From NCBI GenBank assembly GCA_013204495.1, contig JABMNQ010000193.1:1-5232 (forward strand): a stretch of DNA of 5,232 bases, written 5' to 3'. This DNA is from Candidatus Pelagibacter sp. GTDB lineage: Bacteria > Pseudomonadota > Alphaproteobacteria > Pelagibacterales > Pelagibacteraceae. Position 1 is the first letter of the stretch; every line of letters starts with the position of its first letter. Under the pieces are notes generated by a model. It was not told where the DNA came from and ran no database searches. It saw nothing but the letters and a program-made list of their open reading frames with translations. Positions 1 to 5,232 of the stretch are shown piece by piece. The position numbers and the translations under genes are program-made.

Positions 1-182
1 ATAAATCTTATTACTGGTGTTCATGTGGTAAATCAAAAAATCAACCCTTTTGTGATGCTTCACACAAAGGTACAGAATTTACTCCAGTTGCCTACAAAGC
101 TGAAGAAACCAAAAAAGTGTTTTTTTGTGCTTGTAAACAAACTAACAAACAGCCTCTTTGCGATGGCTCACATAACAAATAA
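1..182 (+). CDS. CDGSH iron-sulfur domain protein, dual motif (3' part, 5' end outside window)
   Basis: The open frame enters from the left edge (first full codon at base 3) and ends at TAA 180-182, giving the last 59 residues. Two complete CDGSH-type 2Fe-2S motifs (C-x-C-x2-[S/T]-x3-P-x-C-D-x-S-H) are visible. The first has Cys at 18-20, 24-26 and 51-53 and His at 63-65, and reads CDASH. The second has Cys at 126-128, 132-134 and 159-161 and His at 171-173, and reads CDGSH. Each motif would hold one 2Fe-2S cluster through three Cys and one His, the known ligation of the family. Two motifs in one short chain is the CISD3/MiNT-like arrangement, where one polypeptide makes the whole fold. No membrane segment is seen in the visible part. 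Such proteins are linked to electron or Fe-S transfer; the substrate here is unknown. The gene lies 3 nt before the doxX-like gene and probably shares its transcript. The family call is secure; only the N-terminus, probably short, is missing. Confidence 0.9.
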   Translation, partial: KSYYWCSCGKSKNQPFCDASHKGTEFTPVAYKAEETKKVFFCACKQTNKQPLCDGSHNK

Positions 183-185
183 AAT

Positions 186-593
186 ATGAATAAATTAGAT
201 AATCAAATTAATAAATTTTTTTCTAACGTACAATTCTTATCACCTTGGTTAATAAGATTTGGATTAGGTGTTGCATTTAGTTTGCATGGATTAAGTAAGT
301 TTCCATTACCACCTGAAGTTTTAATTAAATATTTTGGTTTTTCTCCTTTTTTTGCATCTTTGGTTGCTCTCGCTGAATTAGGAGCTGGATTATTTTTAAT
401 TATTGGTGGGTTTGTAAAGGGCCCTATTGGTAATTTAATAACAAGAGCAAGTGCTTTAACTATTACCGTTGTTATGATAAATGCGTTTGCATTAGCTCAT
501 AGAGATTGGTTCATTACAACTAAACTATTTACTAGTGAGCAAATATTTCTTTTAATAATTGCTTTATACTTCTTAATTAGAGGAAATAAATGA
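186..593 (+). CDS. DoxX family membrane protein
   Basis: This 135-residue protein has about four hydrophobic helices (near residues 22-37, 53-75, 84-104 and 117-132), the size and topology of DoxX/DoxD-like inner-membrane proteins. Family-typical features are the R24-F-G-L-G stretch with H34-G35 and K38-F39 at the end of helix 1, and the LAELGAGLFLIIGG segment (residues 62-75) in helix 2. Family members have been tied to thiol/quinone redox chemistry and, in mycobacteria, to a membrane oxidoreductase complex; the exact biochemical role is generally unsettled. ATG at 186 is the only sensible start: it lies 3 nt after the CDGSH stop and precedes the first helix. No Shine-Dalgarno sequence is seen, so translation probably depends on coupling to the gene before it. 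The 3' end overlaps the pirin start by 4 nt (ATGA). The family call is fairly sure; the function is not. Confidence 0.85.
   Translation: MNKLDNQINKFFSNVQFLSPWLIRFGLGVAFSLHGLSKFPLPPEVLIKYFGFSPFFASLVALAELGAGLFLIIGGFVKGPIGNLITRASALTITVVMINAFALAHRDWFITTKLFTSEQIFLLIIALYFLIRGNK
579..584 (+). promoter_or_regulatory. Ribosome binding site of the pirin gene
   Basis: AGAGGA lies 5 nt before the ATG at 590, inside the last codons of the DoxX-family gene. It is the only strong Shine-Dalgarno sequence before a start in this window, and it supports ATG 590 as the pirin start. Confidence 0.65.
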
Positions 594-1429
594 GTAATAT
601 TGAAGTAGAAAAAATCATAGAACCAGTAGCAGCATCTGATGGTGCTGGAGTTAAGTTAAAAAGAAGTATTGGAACTCACCTTATTGATTACCATGATCCT
701 TTTTTAATGTTGGATGAATTTGGCTCTGAAAATAAAGATGATTATATTGGGGGCTTCCCTCCTCACCCTCACAGAGGAATTGAAACTGTAACTTATATGC
801 TTGCTGGCGATTTTGAGCATAAAGACAGCACAGGTGGTGAAGGAATAATGACCGCTGGAGATGTTCAGTGGATGAAAACAGGAAGTGGAATAATTCATTC
901 AGAAATGCCCGTAATGAAAGAAGGTAAGCTTCATGGTTTTCAATTATGGGTAAATATGCCTGCTAAATTGAAAATGACTAAGCCTGAATATATTTATATT
1001 GATGCAGATAAAATGAGTACTCATAAAGATGCTGATAAAACTGTCAAAGTGATTGCTGGAAAGTTTCAAGATGCAGAAGGACCTGTTAAAGGTCACAATG
1101 TTGAACCTGTTTACTTTGATGTTGAGCTTGAAAAAGGAAAAGAATTTAATTTTGATCTTCCTTCAAGTCACAATTCATTAATATATTTGATTGAAGGAGA
1201 AATTAAAGTTGGCAATCAAAATCATGATGCTGTTAAAGATTCTACTTTAATTATCCTAACTAGAGGTAAAAAATTGAAAGTCTCTAGCTTAACAAAAGCT
1301 AAGTTTTTATTAATATCTGGAAAACCTATTGGAGAGCCTATTGCAAGAGGGGGTCCGTTTGTGATGAATACTAAAGCAGAGATCTTGCAAGCTGTTCAGG
1401 ATTATCATAATGATACATTTGTAAAATAA
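590..1429 (+). CDS. Pirin family protein (bicupin)
   Basis: This 279-residue cytosolic protein has two cupin halves. The N-terminal pirin domain (about residues 20-125) carries the hallmark HPHRG segment (H59, H61), then AGDVQWM (89-95) and GIIHSEMP (100-107). H59, H61, H103 and E105 match the four metal ligands of known pirins, so an iron-binding centre is expected. The C-terminal half (about 170-279) carries the pirin C domain and the typical ending GGPFVMNT with an acidic helix. Length is normal for the family. Some bacterial pirins show quercetin 2,3-dioxygenase activity in vitro, and others modulate pyruvate dehydrogenase or act as redox sensors; the sequence does not tell which applies here. 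The start at 590 is supported by an AGAGGA site and the ATGA overlap with the gene before. The stop overlaps the qorA start by 1 nt, so all three are likely co-translated. Confidence 0.93.
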   Translation: MSNIEVEKIIEPVAASDGAGVKLKRSIGTHLIDYHDPFLMLDEFGSENKDDYIGGFPPHPHRGIETVTYMLAGDFEHKDSTGGEGIMTAGDVQWMKTGSGIIHSEMPVMKEGKLHGFQLWVNMPAKLKMTKPEYIYIDADKMSTHKDADKTVKVIAGKFQDAEGPVKGHNVEPVYFDVELEKGKEFNFDLPSSHNSLIYLIEGEIKVGNQNHDAVKDSTLIILTRGKKLKVSSLTKAKFLLISGKPIGEPIARGGPFVMNTKAEILQAVQDYHNDTFVK

Positions 1430-2403
1430 TGAAAACTATTAAAATAGAAAAATTTGGCGGCCCTGAAGTTTTAGAGATTAAAGATATTGAAATCAGTAAA
1501 CCAGGTCCAAAAGAAGTTTTGATAAAAAATTTATCAATAGGTCTTAACTACATTGATGTTTATCACCGAACAGGTTTGTACCCTATTCCTCTTCCAAGCG
1601 GAATTGGTTTGGAGGCATGTGGAATAATAGAGGAAGTTGGTTCAGAAGTTGATCTATTTAAAGTTGGAGATAGAGTGGCACACTCTTCAATGCCAATTGG
1701 TAGTTATTCTGAAAAACAATTGTTTCCTCAAGAAAAACTAGTTTTAGTTCCAGAAGGTATTTCAGATGAAATTGCATCTTGTATTATGCTAAAAGGGATA
1801 ACTGCTGAGTATTTATTACACAGAGCTTACCCAATTAAAAAAGGTGATAAAGTTTTATACCACGCAGCAGCTGGTGGTGTAGGTCAAATTTTATGTCAGT
1901 GGGCTAATGCATTGGGTGCTGAAGTTATTGGAACTGTTGGTTCTAAAGAAAAAGAAGCCATTGCTAAAAAAAATGGCTGTCATCATGTAATAAATTATAC
2001 TGATACAAACTTTGTTGAAGAGGTGGAAAAAATTGCAGGTAAAAATGGAGTTGATGTTGTCTATGATGGTGTTGGCATTAAAACATTTGATGGTTCGATT
2101 GAAACCTTAAAAGTTAGAGGTATGATGGTCGCTTTTGGTAATGCATCAGGGTACGTTGATACCATAGATGTTAAAAAACATATTAACGCAAAAGGATTAT
2201 TTTTTACCCGTCCTTCTATAGCACACTATACAATGACAAGAGAAGAATTAGTTGAGTCTGCTAAAAAAGTTTTTGATGCAATCTTATCTGGAAAATTTAA
2301 AGTTGAAATTTCAAAAAGATATTCACTTGATGATGCTGAAAAAGCTCATGAAGAATTAGAAGCAAGACTATTAACTGGTCCTGCAGTTATTATTCCTAAT
2401 TAA
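1429..2403 (+). CDS. qorA: NAD(P)H:quinone oxidoreductase, zinc-free MDR family (QorA type)
   Basis: This 324-residue protein is a full-length medium-chain reductase and resembles E. coli QorA throughout. Recognisable blocks are GGPEVL (10-15), IGLNYIDVYHRTGLYP (37-52), GLEACGII (60-67), VGDRV (79-83), the nucleotide-binding loop HAAAGGVG (145-152) with CQWANALGA following, VIGTVGS (166-172), VVYDGVG, GMMVAFGN and TRPS near the C-terminal third. It would use NADPH to reduce quinones by one electron in the cytosol, as characterised relatives do. The catalytic zinc ligands of alcohol dehydrogenases are not evident, consistent with the quinone reductase branch. The start ATG 1429 overlaps the pirin stop (TAATG). 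No Shine-Dalgarno is visible, pointing to coupled re-initiation. The stop TAA 2401-2403 interlocks with the stop of the convergent DUF2721 gene. An alternative is another zeta-crystallin-like reductase with a different substrate. Confidence 0.92.
   Translation: MKTIKIEKFGGPEVLEIKDIEISKPGPKEVLIKNLSIGLNYIDVYHRTGLYPIPLPSGIGLEACGIIEEVGSEVDLFKVGDRVAHSSMPIGSYSEKQLFPQEKLVLVPEGISDEIASCIMLKGITAEYLLHRAYPIKKGDKVLYHAAAGGVGQILCQWANALGAEVIGTVGSKEKEAIAKKNGCHHVINYTDTNFVEEVEKIAGKNGVDVVYDGVGIKTFDGSIETLKVRGMMVAFGNASGYVDTIDVKKHINAKGLFFTRPSIAHYTMTREELVESAKKVFDAILSGKFKVEISKRYSLDDAEKAHEELEARLLTGPAVIIPN
2400..2403. other. Convergent stop-codon overlap (TTAA)
   Basis: The qorA stop (TAA, 2401-2403, + strand) and the DUF2721 stop (TAA read on the minus strand from 2402 to 2400) share the palindrome TTAA. 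There is no intergenic DNA and no hairpin plus T-tract at the junction, so transcripts from both sides must run into the opposing gene or end by another mechanism. Confidence 0.9.
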
Positions 2404-2804
2404 TCTAAGTCAACATCCATATCAGACATATGCAATTTTAATGCATTTGTTGATATATGAATTTCTCTTAAGAAAACTAAAATTGAAACCATCATTGATA
2501 AACAACAAGATCCAAAAATTATCCTTGCTACAAAAATTTCATTTAGATAGAGAGCAAATACAGTTAGCAAATTAAATAAAAGACCAAAAGCTGCAAACAT
2601 GATGGTCCACTTCAATAACACAATTCTTCCACTTAAATTTATAAACTGTTTTTTCCACTCAGGAGGAATATGATTTTCATACACGTGCTCATCATGAAGC
2701 TGTCTAATAAGCTTACTTAATGAGTGAAATCTATTACTGTAGATGTTCATAAGCAAGGGTATTGCTGGAAACATCAATGCTGTAACTGTGTAATCTATAT
2801 TCAT
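2400..2804 (-). CDS. DUF2721 family membrane protein
   Basis: This is a protein of 134 residues from ATG 2804, or 137 from an in-frame TTG at 2813. Three hydrophobic segments lie near residues 6-22, 61-87 and 93-112. The family pattern is clear: FPAIPLLMNIYSNRF (12-26) followed by L-x2-LIRQLH (29-37), then a polar loop, the basic lead-in to helix 2, and the ending LREIHISTNAL (112-122) with SDMD near the C-terminus. This matches DUF2721, a small family of inner-membrane proteins of unknown function found widely in proteobacteria. ATG 2804 is preferred because ATG is the usual start here and it sits 13 nt after a plausible -10 box; neither start has a Shine-Dalgarno sequence. The gene stands alone on the minus strand between two + strand units, divergent from ubiA and convergent with qorA. 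No function is proposed. Confidence 0.85.
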   Translation of the reverse strand: MNIDYTVTALMFPAIPLLMNIYSNRFHSLSKLIRQLHDEHVYENHIPPEWKKQFINLSGRIVLLKWTIMFAAFGLLFNLLTVFALYLNEIFVARIIFGSCCLSMMVSILVFLREIHISTNALKLHMSDMDVDLD

Positions 2805-2807
2805 GCG

Positions 2808-2820
2808 AATCAATTTGATT
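2808..2820. repeat. Short inverted repeat in the divergent spacer (6-bp arms)
   Basis: AATCAA (2808-2813) and TTGATT (2815-2820) form a perfect inverted repeat around one T. It lies just before the preferred start of the DUF2721 gene and contains the candidate -35 box for ubiA. It could be an operator half, but in such AT-rich DNA a 6-bp arm may be chance. Confidence 0.35.
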
Positions 2821-2843
2821 ATGAAACTAGCCTTTGTTATTTA
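2815..2843 (+). promoter_or_regulatory. Weak candidate promoter for ubiA-msbA
   Basis: TTGATT (2815-2820, 4 of 6) and TATTTA (2838-2843, 3 of 6) are 17 nt apart, and the -10 box ends 13 nt before the ubiA ATG. A promoter for ubiA must lie in or just before this 52-nt spacer, because the next gene upstream runs the other way, but this particular assignment is weak. It would overlap the opposing DUF2721 promoter almost completely. Confidence 0.25.
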
Positions 2844-2846
2844 CAA
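2818..2846 (-). promoter_or_regulatory. Candidate sigma-70 type promoter for the DUF2721 gene
   Basis: Read on the minus strand, TTGTAA (2846-2841, 4 of 6 match to TTGACA) and CATAAT (2823-2818, 5 of 6 match to TATAAT) are separated by exactly 17 nt. The -10 box ends 13 nt before the ATG at 2804, so the leader would be only a few bases long. Spacing and -10 quality are good, but AT-rich DNA gives such matches easily. Confidence 0.45.
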
Positions 2847-2852
2847 GTAAAT
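2839..2852. repeat. Short inverted repeat before ubiA (6-bp arms)
   Basis: ATTTAC (2839-2844) and GTAAAT (2847-2852) form a perfect inverted repeat around AA, 4 nt before the ubiA start. It overlaps both the candidate -35 box of the DUF2721 gene and the candidate -10 box of ubiA, a fitting place for a repressor site. It may also be chance. Confidence 0.35.
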
Positions 2853-2856
2853 TATT

Positions 2857-3720
2857 ATGAAACAATTAAATCTCTTTATTGAATTAACAAGACTGAAAAG
2901 ACCAATTGGTTTTATGCTATTATTTTGGCCCTGTGCATGGGGGTTAACTCTTGCTTATGATTTTTCAAAAAACTTAAATGATTATTTTTTTTACTTATCA
3001 TTATTTTTTTTAGGGTCAGTCCTGATGCGTTCCGCAGGATGTATAGTAAATGATATTTCCGACAAAGAGTTTGATAAAAAAGTAGAGAGAACAAAAAATA
3101 GACCTCTTGCTTCTAATAAAGTTTCTATAAAATTAGCAATTTTTTATACTGTTATTTTGTGCGCTCTTGCTTTTTTAGTTTTAATTAATTTCAATAACTT
3201 AACAATTATTTTAGCCCTAGGTTCTATGCCTTTGGCTTTTACCTACCCTCTAATGAAAAGATTTACTTATTGGCCTCAACTATTTTTAGGAATAACATTT
3301 AATTATGGTTTGATTTTAGGATGGACAGCAATACAAGGTGAAATAAATGTTGTTGCTATTATCTTTTACCTGGGAGCCATATTTTGGACACTAGGATACG
3401 ACACAATATATGGATTTCAAGACATTAAAGATGATGAAATTATAGGTGTAAAATCAACTTCAATAAAATTCAAAAATAAACCAAAAAACTTTGTATCTAT
3501 ATGTTATGCTTTTCTAATTTTCTCTATTTTAATTGTGGGTTATATGATGAATTATAGCTATTTTTTTTACGTAGGCTTACTAATTACGGTTGCTCACTTA
3601 TTTTTCTACCAGATAAAATTTTTTAACTCCAAGGATCCTTCATTGTGCTTAAGAGTTTTTAAAAGCAATAATTTAGTTGGTCTTATTATTTTTTGTAATA
3701 TTCTAATTGGAAAATTTTAA
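2857..3720 (+). CDS. ubiA: 4-hydroxybenzoate polyprenyltransferase (ubiquinone biosynthesis)
   Basis: This 287-residue integral membrane protein has many hydrophobic helices and both aspartate-rich motifs of the UbiA superfamily. The first is N65-D-x2-D69-x3-D73, followed by R78-x3-R82-P83. The second is Y181-D-T-I-Y-G-F-Q-D189-x2-D192-D193, followed by GVKSTSIKF (197-205). These bind the Mg-polyprenyl diphosphate. The TYPLMKRFTYWPQLFLG stretch (129-145) is also typical of the bacterial UbiA/mitochondrial COQ2 branch. The enzyme joins a polyprenyl chain to 4-hydroxybenzoate at the inner membrane, the first membrane-bound step to ubiquinone. Residue 186 is Gly where relatives usually have Ala (YDTIYA), a mild change. 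Length is normal. ATG 2857 starts just before the LTRLKRPIGFML segment that opens the family's first helix; no Shine-Dalgarno is seen. The stop overlaps the ABC exporter start by 1 nt. Confidence 0.93.
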   Translation: MKQLNLFIELTRLKRPIGFMLLFWPCAWGLTLAYDFSKNLNDYFFYLSLFFLGSVLMRSAGCIVNDISDKEFDKKVERTKNRPLASNKVSIKLAIFYTVILCALAFLVLINFNNLTIILALGSMPLAFTYPLMKRFTYWPQLFLGITFNYGLILGWTAIQGEINVVAIIFYLGAIFWTLGYDTIYGFQDIKDDEIIGVKSTSIKFKNKPKNFVSICYAFLIFSILIVGYMMNYSYFFYVGLLITVAHLFFYQIKFFNSKDPSLCLRVFKSNNLVGLIIFCNILIGKF

Positions 3721-5232
3721 TGAAGAATTCAGAAATTTATAAAAGGCTTTATAAAGATTATTCAAAAAAGTACATTAACAAAATATTAATTTCAGTTTTT
3801 TTTGGTGTTCTTGTTGCGGTCAGTACCTCTACAATAGCTTGGCTTTTAGATCCTGCTATAAAAAAAATATTTGTCGAAAAAGACCAGACTTTAATAATTA
3901 TAATTCCTTTATTAATAATTGTAGCATTTGCCATAAAAGGATTTGCCCTTTATTTTGCAAAAGCAATTATGATTAAAGTTGCCGAAGAGATTAAAAAAAT
4001 TCTTCAATCACAAATGGTGAAATCTTTGATTAAAGCAGATACGCAATTAATTGATCAAAAACATTCTGGAAAATTTATTTCAAACCTAACATATGACGTA
4101 ACTCATATAACAACATTGCTTAGCACAGCTGTTTTAAACCTATTCAAGGATAGCTTAACTTTATTTGGATTATTGTTTGTAATGTTTTATCAAAATTGGA
4201 AATTATCATTGATTGCTATAATTATGATACCTATTGCTGGTATTGCCTCAAAAACATTGGGGAAAAGAATGGGAAAAGTTGTTACGGAAGCTCAAGAAAA
4301 ATCTGGTTTTTTAAACACACACTTAATTGAATTATTTAAAAACCATAAATTAGTTAAAATATTTCAAAGAGAAGAATATGAAAGCAAGAGAACTGATAAG
4401 CATTTAGATCAATTAAAAGATAAAAATATTAAAATCAATACAGTCTTTGTGAGAATGTCTCCAATTATGGAAACCTTAACAGGAATAATGATTGCAATTT
4501 TAATATTCTATTCTGGAAAATTAGCTCTTGAGAGTGAGCTTGAAATAGGTAATTTTTTCTCTTTTCTTGCAGCAATGATGCTCGCTTATCAACCTGTGAG
4601 GGCTTTATCAACAATCAATATAACATTAAATCAGGGGCTATCAGCAGCCAATAGAATTCTACCTATTATTGATCATAAAAATAAAATTATAGATCATGAA
4701 GCTTCTGAAGATATCAATATTACTAATGCAACTATTAAATTTAATAAATTAAATTTCAAATATAACTCTAATGAAGAAAATGTTTTAAAAAACATTAATC
4801 TTAATATAGCCGGTGGTAAAATGACATCGTTAGTTGGGCACAGTGGTTCTGGAAAATCCACAATTTTAAACTTAATACCAAGGTTTTATGATACACAATC
4901 TGGAGACATCCTGATTGATAATCAATCCATATACAAAGTAAAAATCAAATCCCTAAGAGACAAAATTTCTCTTGTAAGCCAAGATACAACTTTGTTTGAT
5001 GATACAATAAAAAATAACATCCAATATGCAAAAGATAACGTCTCGGATGAAGAAATAATTTTAGCAGCAAAATTATCTTTTGCTCATGAGTTTATAGAAA
5101 AATTACCCAACAAATATGAGACTATAATAGGCGAAAATGGAATTAGACTATCTGGTGGAGAAAAACAAAGATTATCAATAGCTAGAGCTATGATTAAAAA
5201 AAGCCCAATAATTCTTTTAGATGAAGCCACAT
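3720..5232 (+). CDS. msbA: MsbA-like ABC exporter, permease-ATPase half-transporter (3' end outside window)
   Basis: The frame is open from ATG 3720 to the right edge, giving 504 residues. The membrane domain (about 1-305) has six hydrophobic segments, near 21-43, 57-82, 133-157, 160-178, 248-266 and 276-296. The ATPase domain starts near 335 and shows the Walker A loop GHSGSGKST (373-381), Q-loop Gln421 in VSQDTTLFDDTI, signature LSGGEKQ (477-483) and Walker B IILLDE (497-502, catalytic Glu502). The window ends at EAT, so the D-loop and switch His, roughly the last 75-90 residues, are not seen. This one-chain layout fits the lipid A flippase MsbA, which works as a homodimer in the inner membrane. 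The half-transporter class is certain; the lipid A substrate is inferred from overall resemblance, and another lipid or drug exporter is possible. The start overlaps the ubiA stop (TAATG), with a weak GGA 8 nt upstream, so the two are likely translated in sequence. Confidence 0.85.
   Translation, partial: MKNSEIYKRLYKDYSKKYINKILISVFFGVLVAVSTSTIAWLLDPAIKKIFVEKDQTLIIIIPLLIIVAFAIKGFALYFAKAIMIKVAEEIKKILQSQMVKSLIKADTQLIDQKHSGKFISNLTYDVTHITTLLSTAVLNLFKDSLTLFGLLFVMFYQNWKLSLIAIIMIPIAGIASKTLGKRMGKVVTEAQEKSGFLNTHLIELFKNHKLVKIFQREEYESKRTDKHLDQLKDKNIKINTVFVRMSPIMETLTGIMIAILIFYSGKLALESELEIGNFFSFLAAMMLAYQPVRALSTINITLNQGLSAANRILPIIDHKNKIIDHEASEDINITNATIKFNKLNFKYNSNEENVLKNINLNIAGGKMTSLVGHSGSGKSTILNLIPRFYDTQSGDILIDNQSIYKVKIKSLRDKISLVSQDTTLFDDTIKNNIQYAKDNVSDEEIILAAKLSFAHEFIEKLPNKYETIIGENGIRLSGGEKQRLSIARAMIKKSPIILLDEAT

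Noticed and set aside
1..182. The left-edge region as non-coding leader of the DoxX gene
   Set aside because: The frame ending at 182 carries two complete CDGSH motifs with all eight ligands, so it is clearly coding.
704..898. A 64-codon minus-strand open frame inside the pirin gene
   Set aside because: It lies wholly inside a well-supported pirin sequence, shows no family features and reads as an antisense shadow.
2380..2420. A bidirectional terminator between qorA and the DUF2721 gene
   Set aside because: There is no intergenic DNA and I could not find a stem-loop followed by a T-run on either strand.
2805..2813. TTG at 2811-2813 as the start of the DUF2721 protein
   Set aside because: It is in frame and possible, but adds only three residues, has no Shine-Dalgarno and would leave almost no room after the candidate -10 box; ATG 2804 is the simpler choice.
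2912..3094. A 60-codon minus-strand open frame inside ubiA
   Set aside because: It is antisense to the conserved first Asp-rich motif region of UbiA and has no recognisable domain.
1..5232. tRNA, rRNA, CRISPR array, insertion sequence or phage attachment site
   Set aside because: Nearly all bases are in conserved housekeeping-type genes; I saw no repeat arrays, transposase, terminal inverted repeats or tRNA-like cloverleaf.

Overview
The window is strongly AT-rich, with A/T-ending codons, Lys/Asn/Ile-rich proteins and very tight gene packing (1-4 nt overlaps, 3-52 nt gaps). The gene types (an alphaproteobacterial-looking UbiA, an MsbA-like exporter, QorA, pirin, a DUF2721 protein) fit a streamlined marine alphaproteobacterium of the SAR11/Pelagibacter kind. 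The taxonomic guess is an inference from composition, compactness and protein style; there is no marker gene here.

Left part (1-2403, + strand): four head-to-tail genes that read as one transcription unit. They are the 3' end of a dual-motif CDGSH iron-sulfur protein, a small DoxX-family membrane protein, a pirin (bicupin) and a zinc-free NAD(P)H:quinone oxidoreductase (QorA type). Spacings are a 3-nt gap, a 4-nt overlap (ATGA) and a 1-nt overlap (TAATG). The promoter must lie upstream of the window. All four families have redox or electron-handling associations, so a shared role in quinone/thiol/oxidative-stress chemistry is a reasonable but untested reading.

Middle (2400-2856): a DUF2721-family three-helix membrane protein on the minus strand. 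It converges on qorA so closely that the two stop codons share a TTAA (2400-2403), leaving no room for an intergenic terminator. Its 5' end faces ubiA across a 52-nt divergent spacer that holds two short inverted repeats and plausible overlapping promoters.

Right part (2857-5232, + strand): ubiA (4-hydroxybenzoate polyprenyltransferase, ubiquinone synthesis), followed with a 1-nt overlap by an MsbA-like ABC exporter (half-transporter: membrane domain plus ATPase). The exporter is cut by the window end just after Walker B.

There are no RNA genes, mobile elements, CRISPR arrays or gene-free stretches over 300 bases. I do not see a convincing new system. The most interesting items are the overlapping redox gene cluster and the very compact divergent and convergent junctions around the DUF2721 gene.
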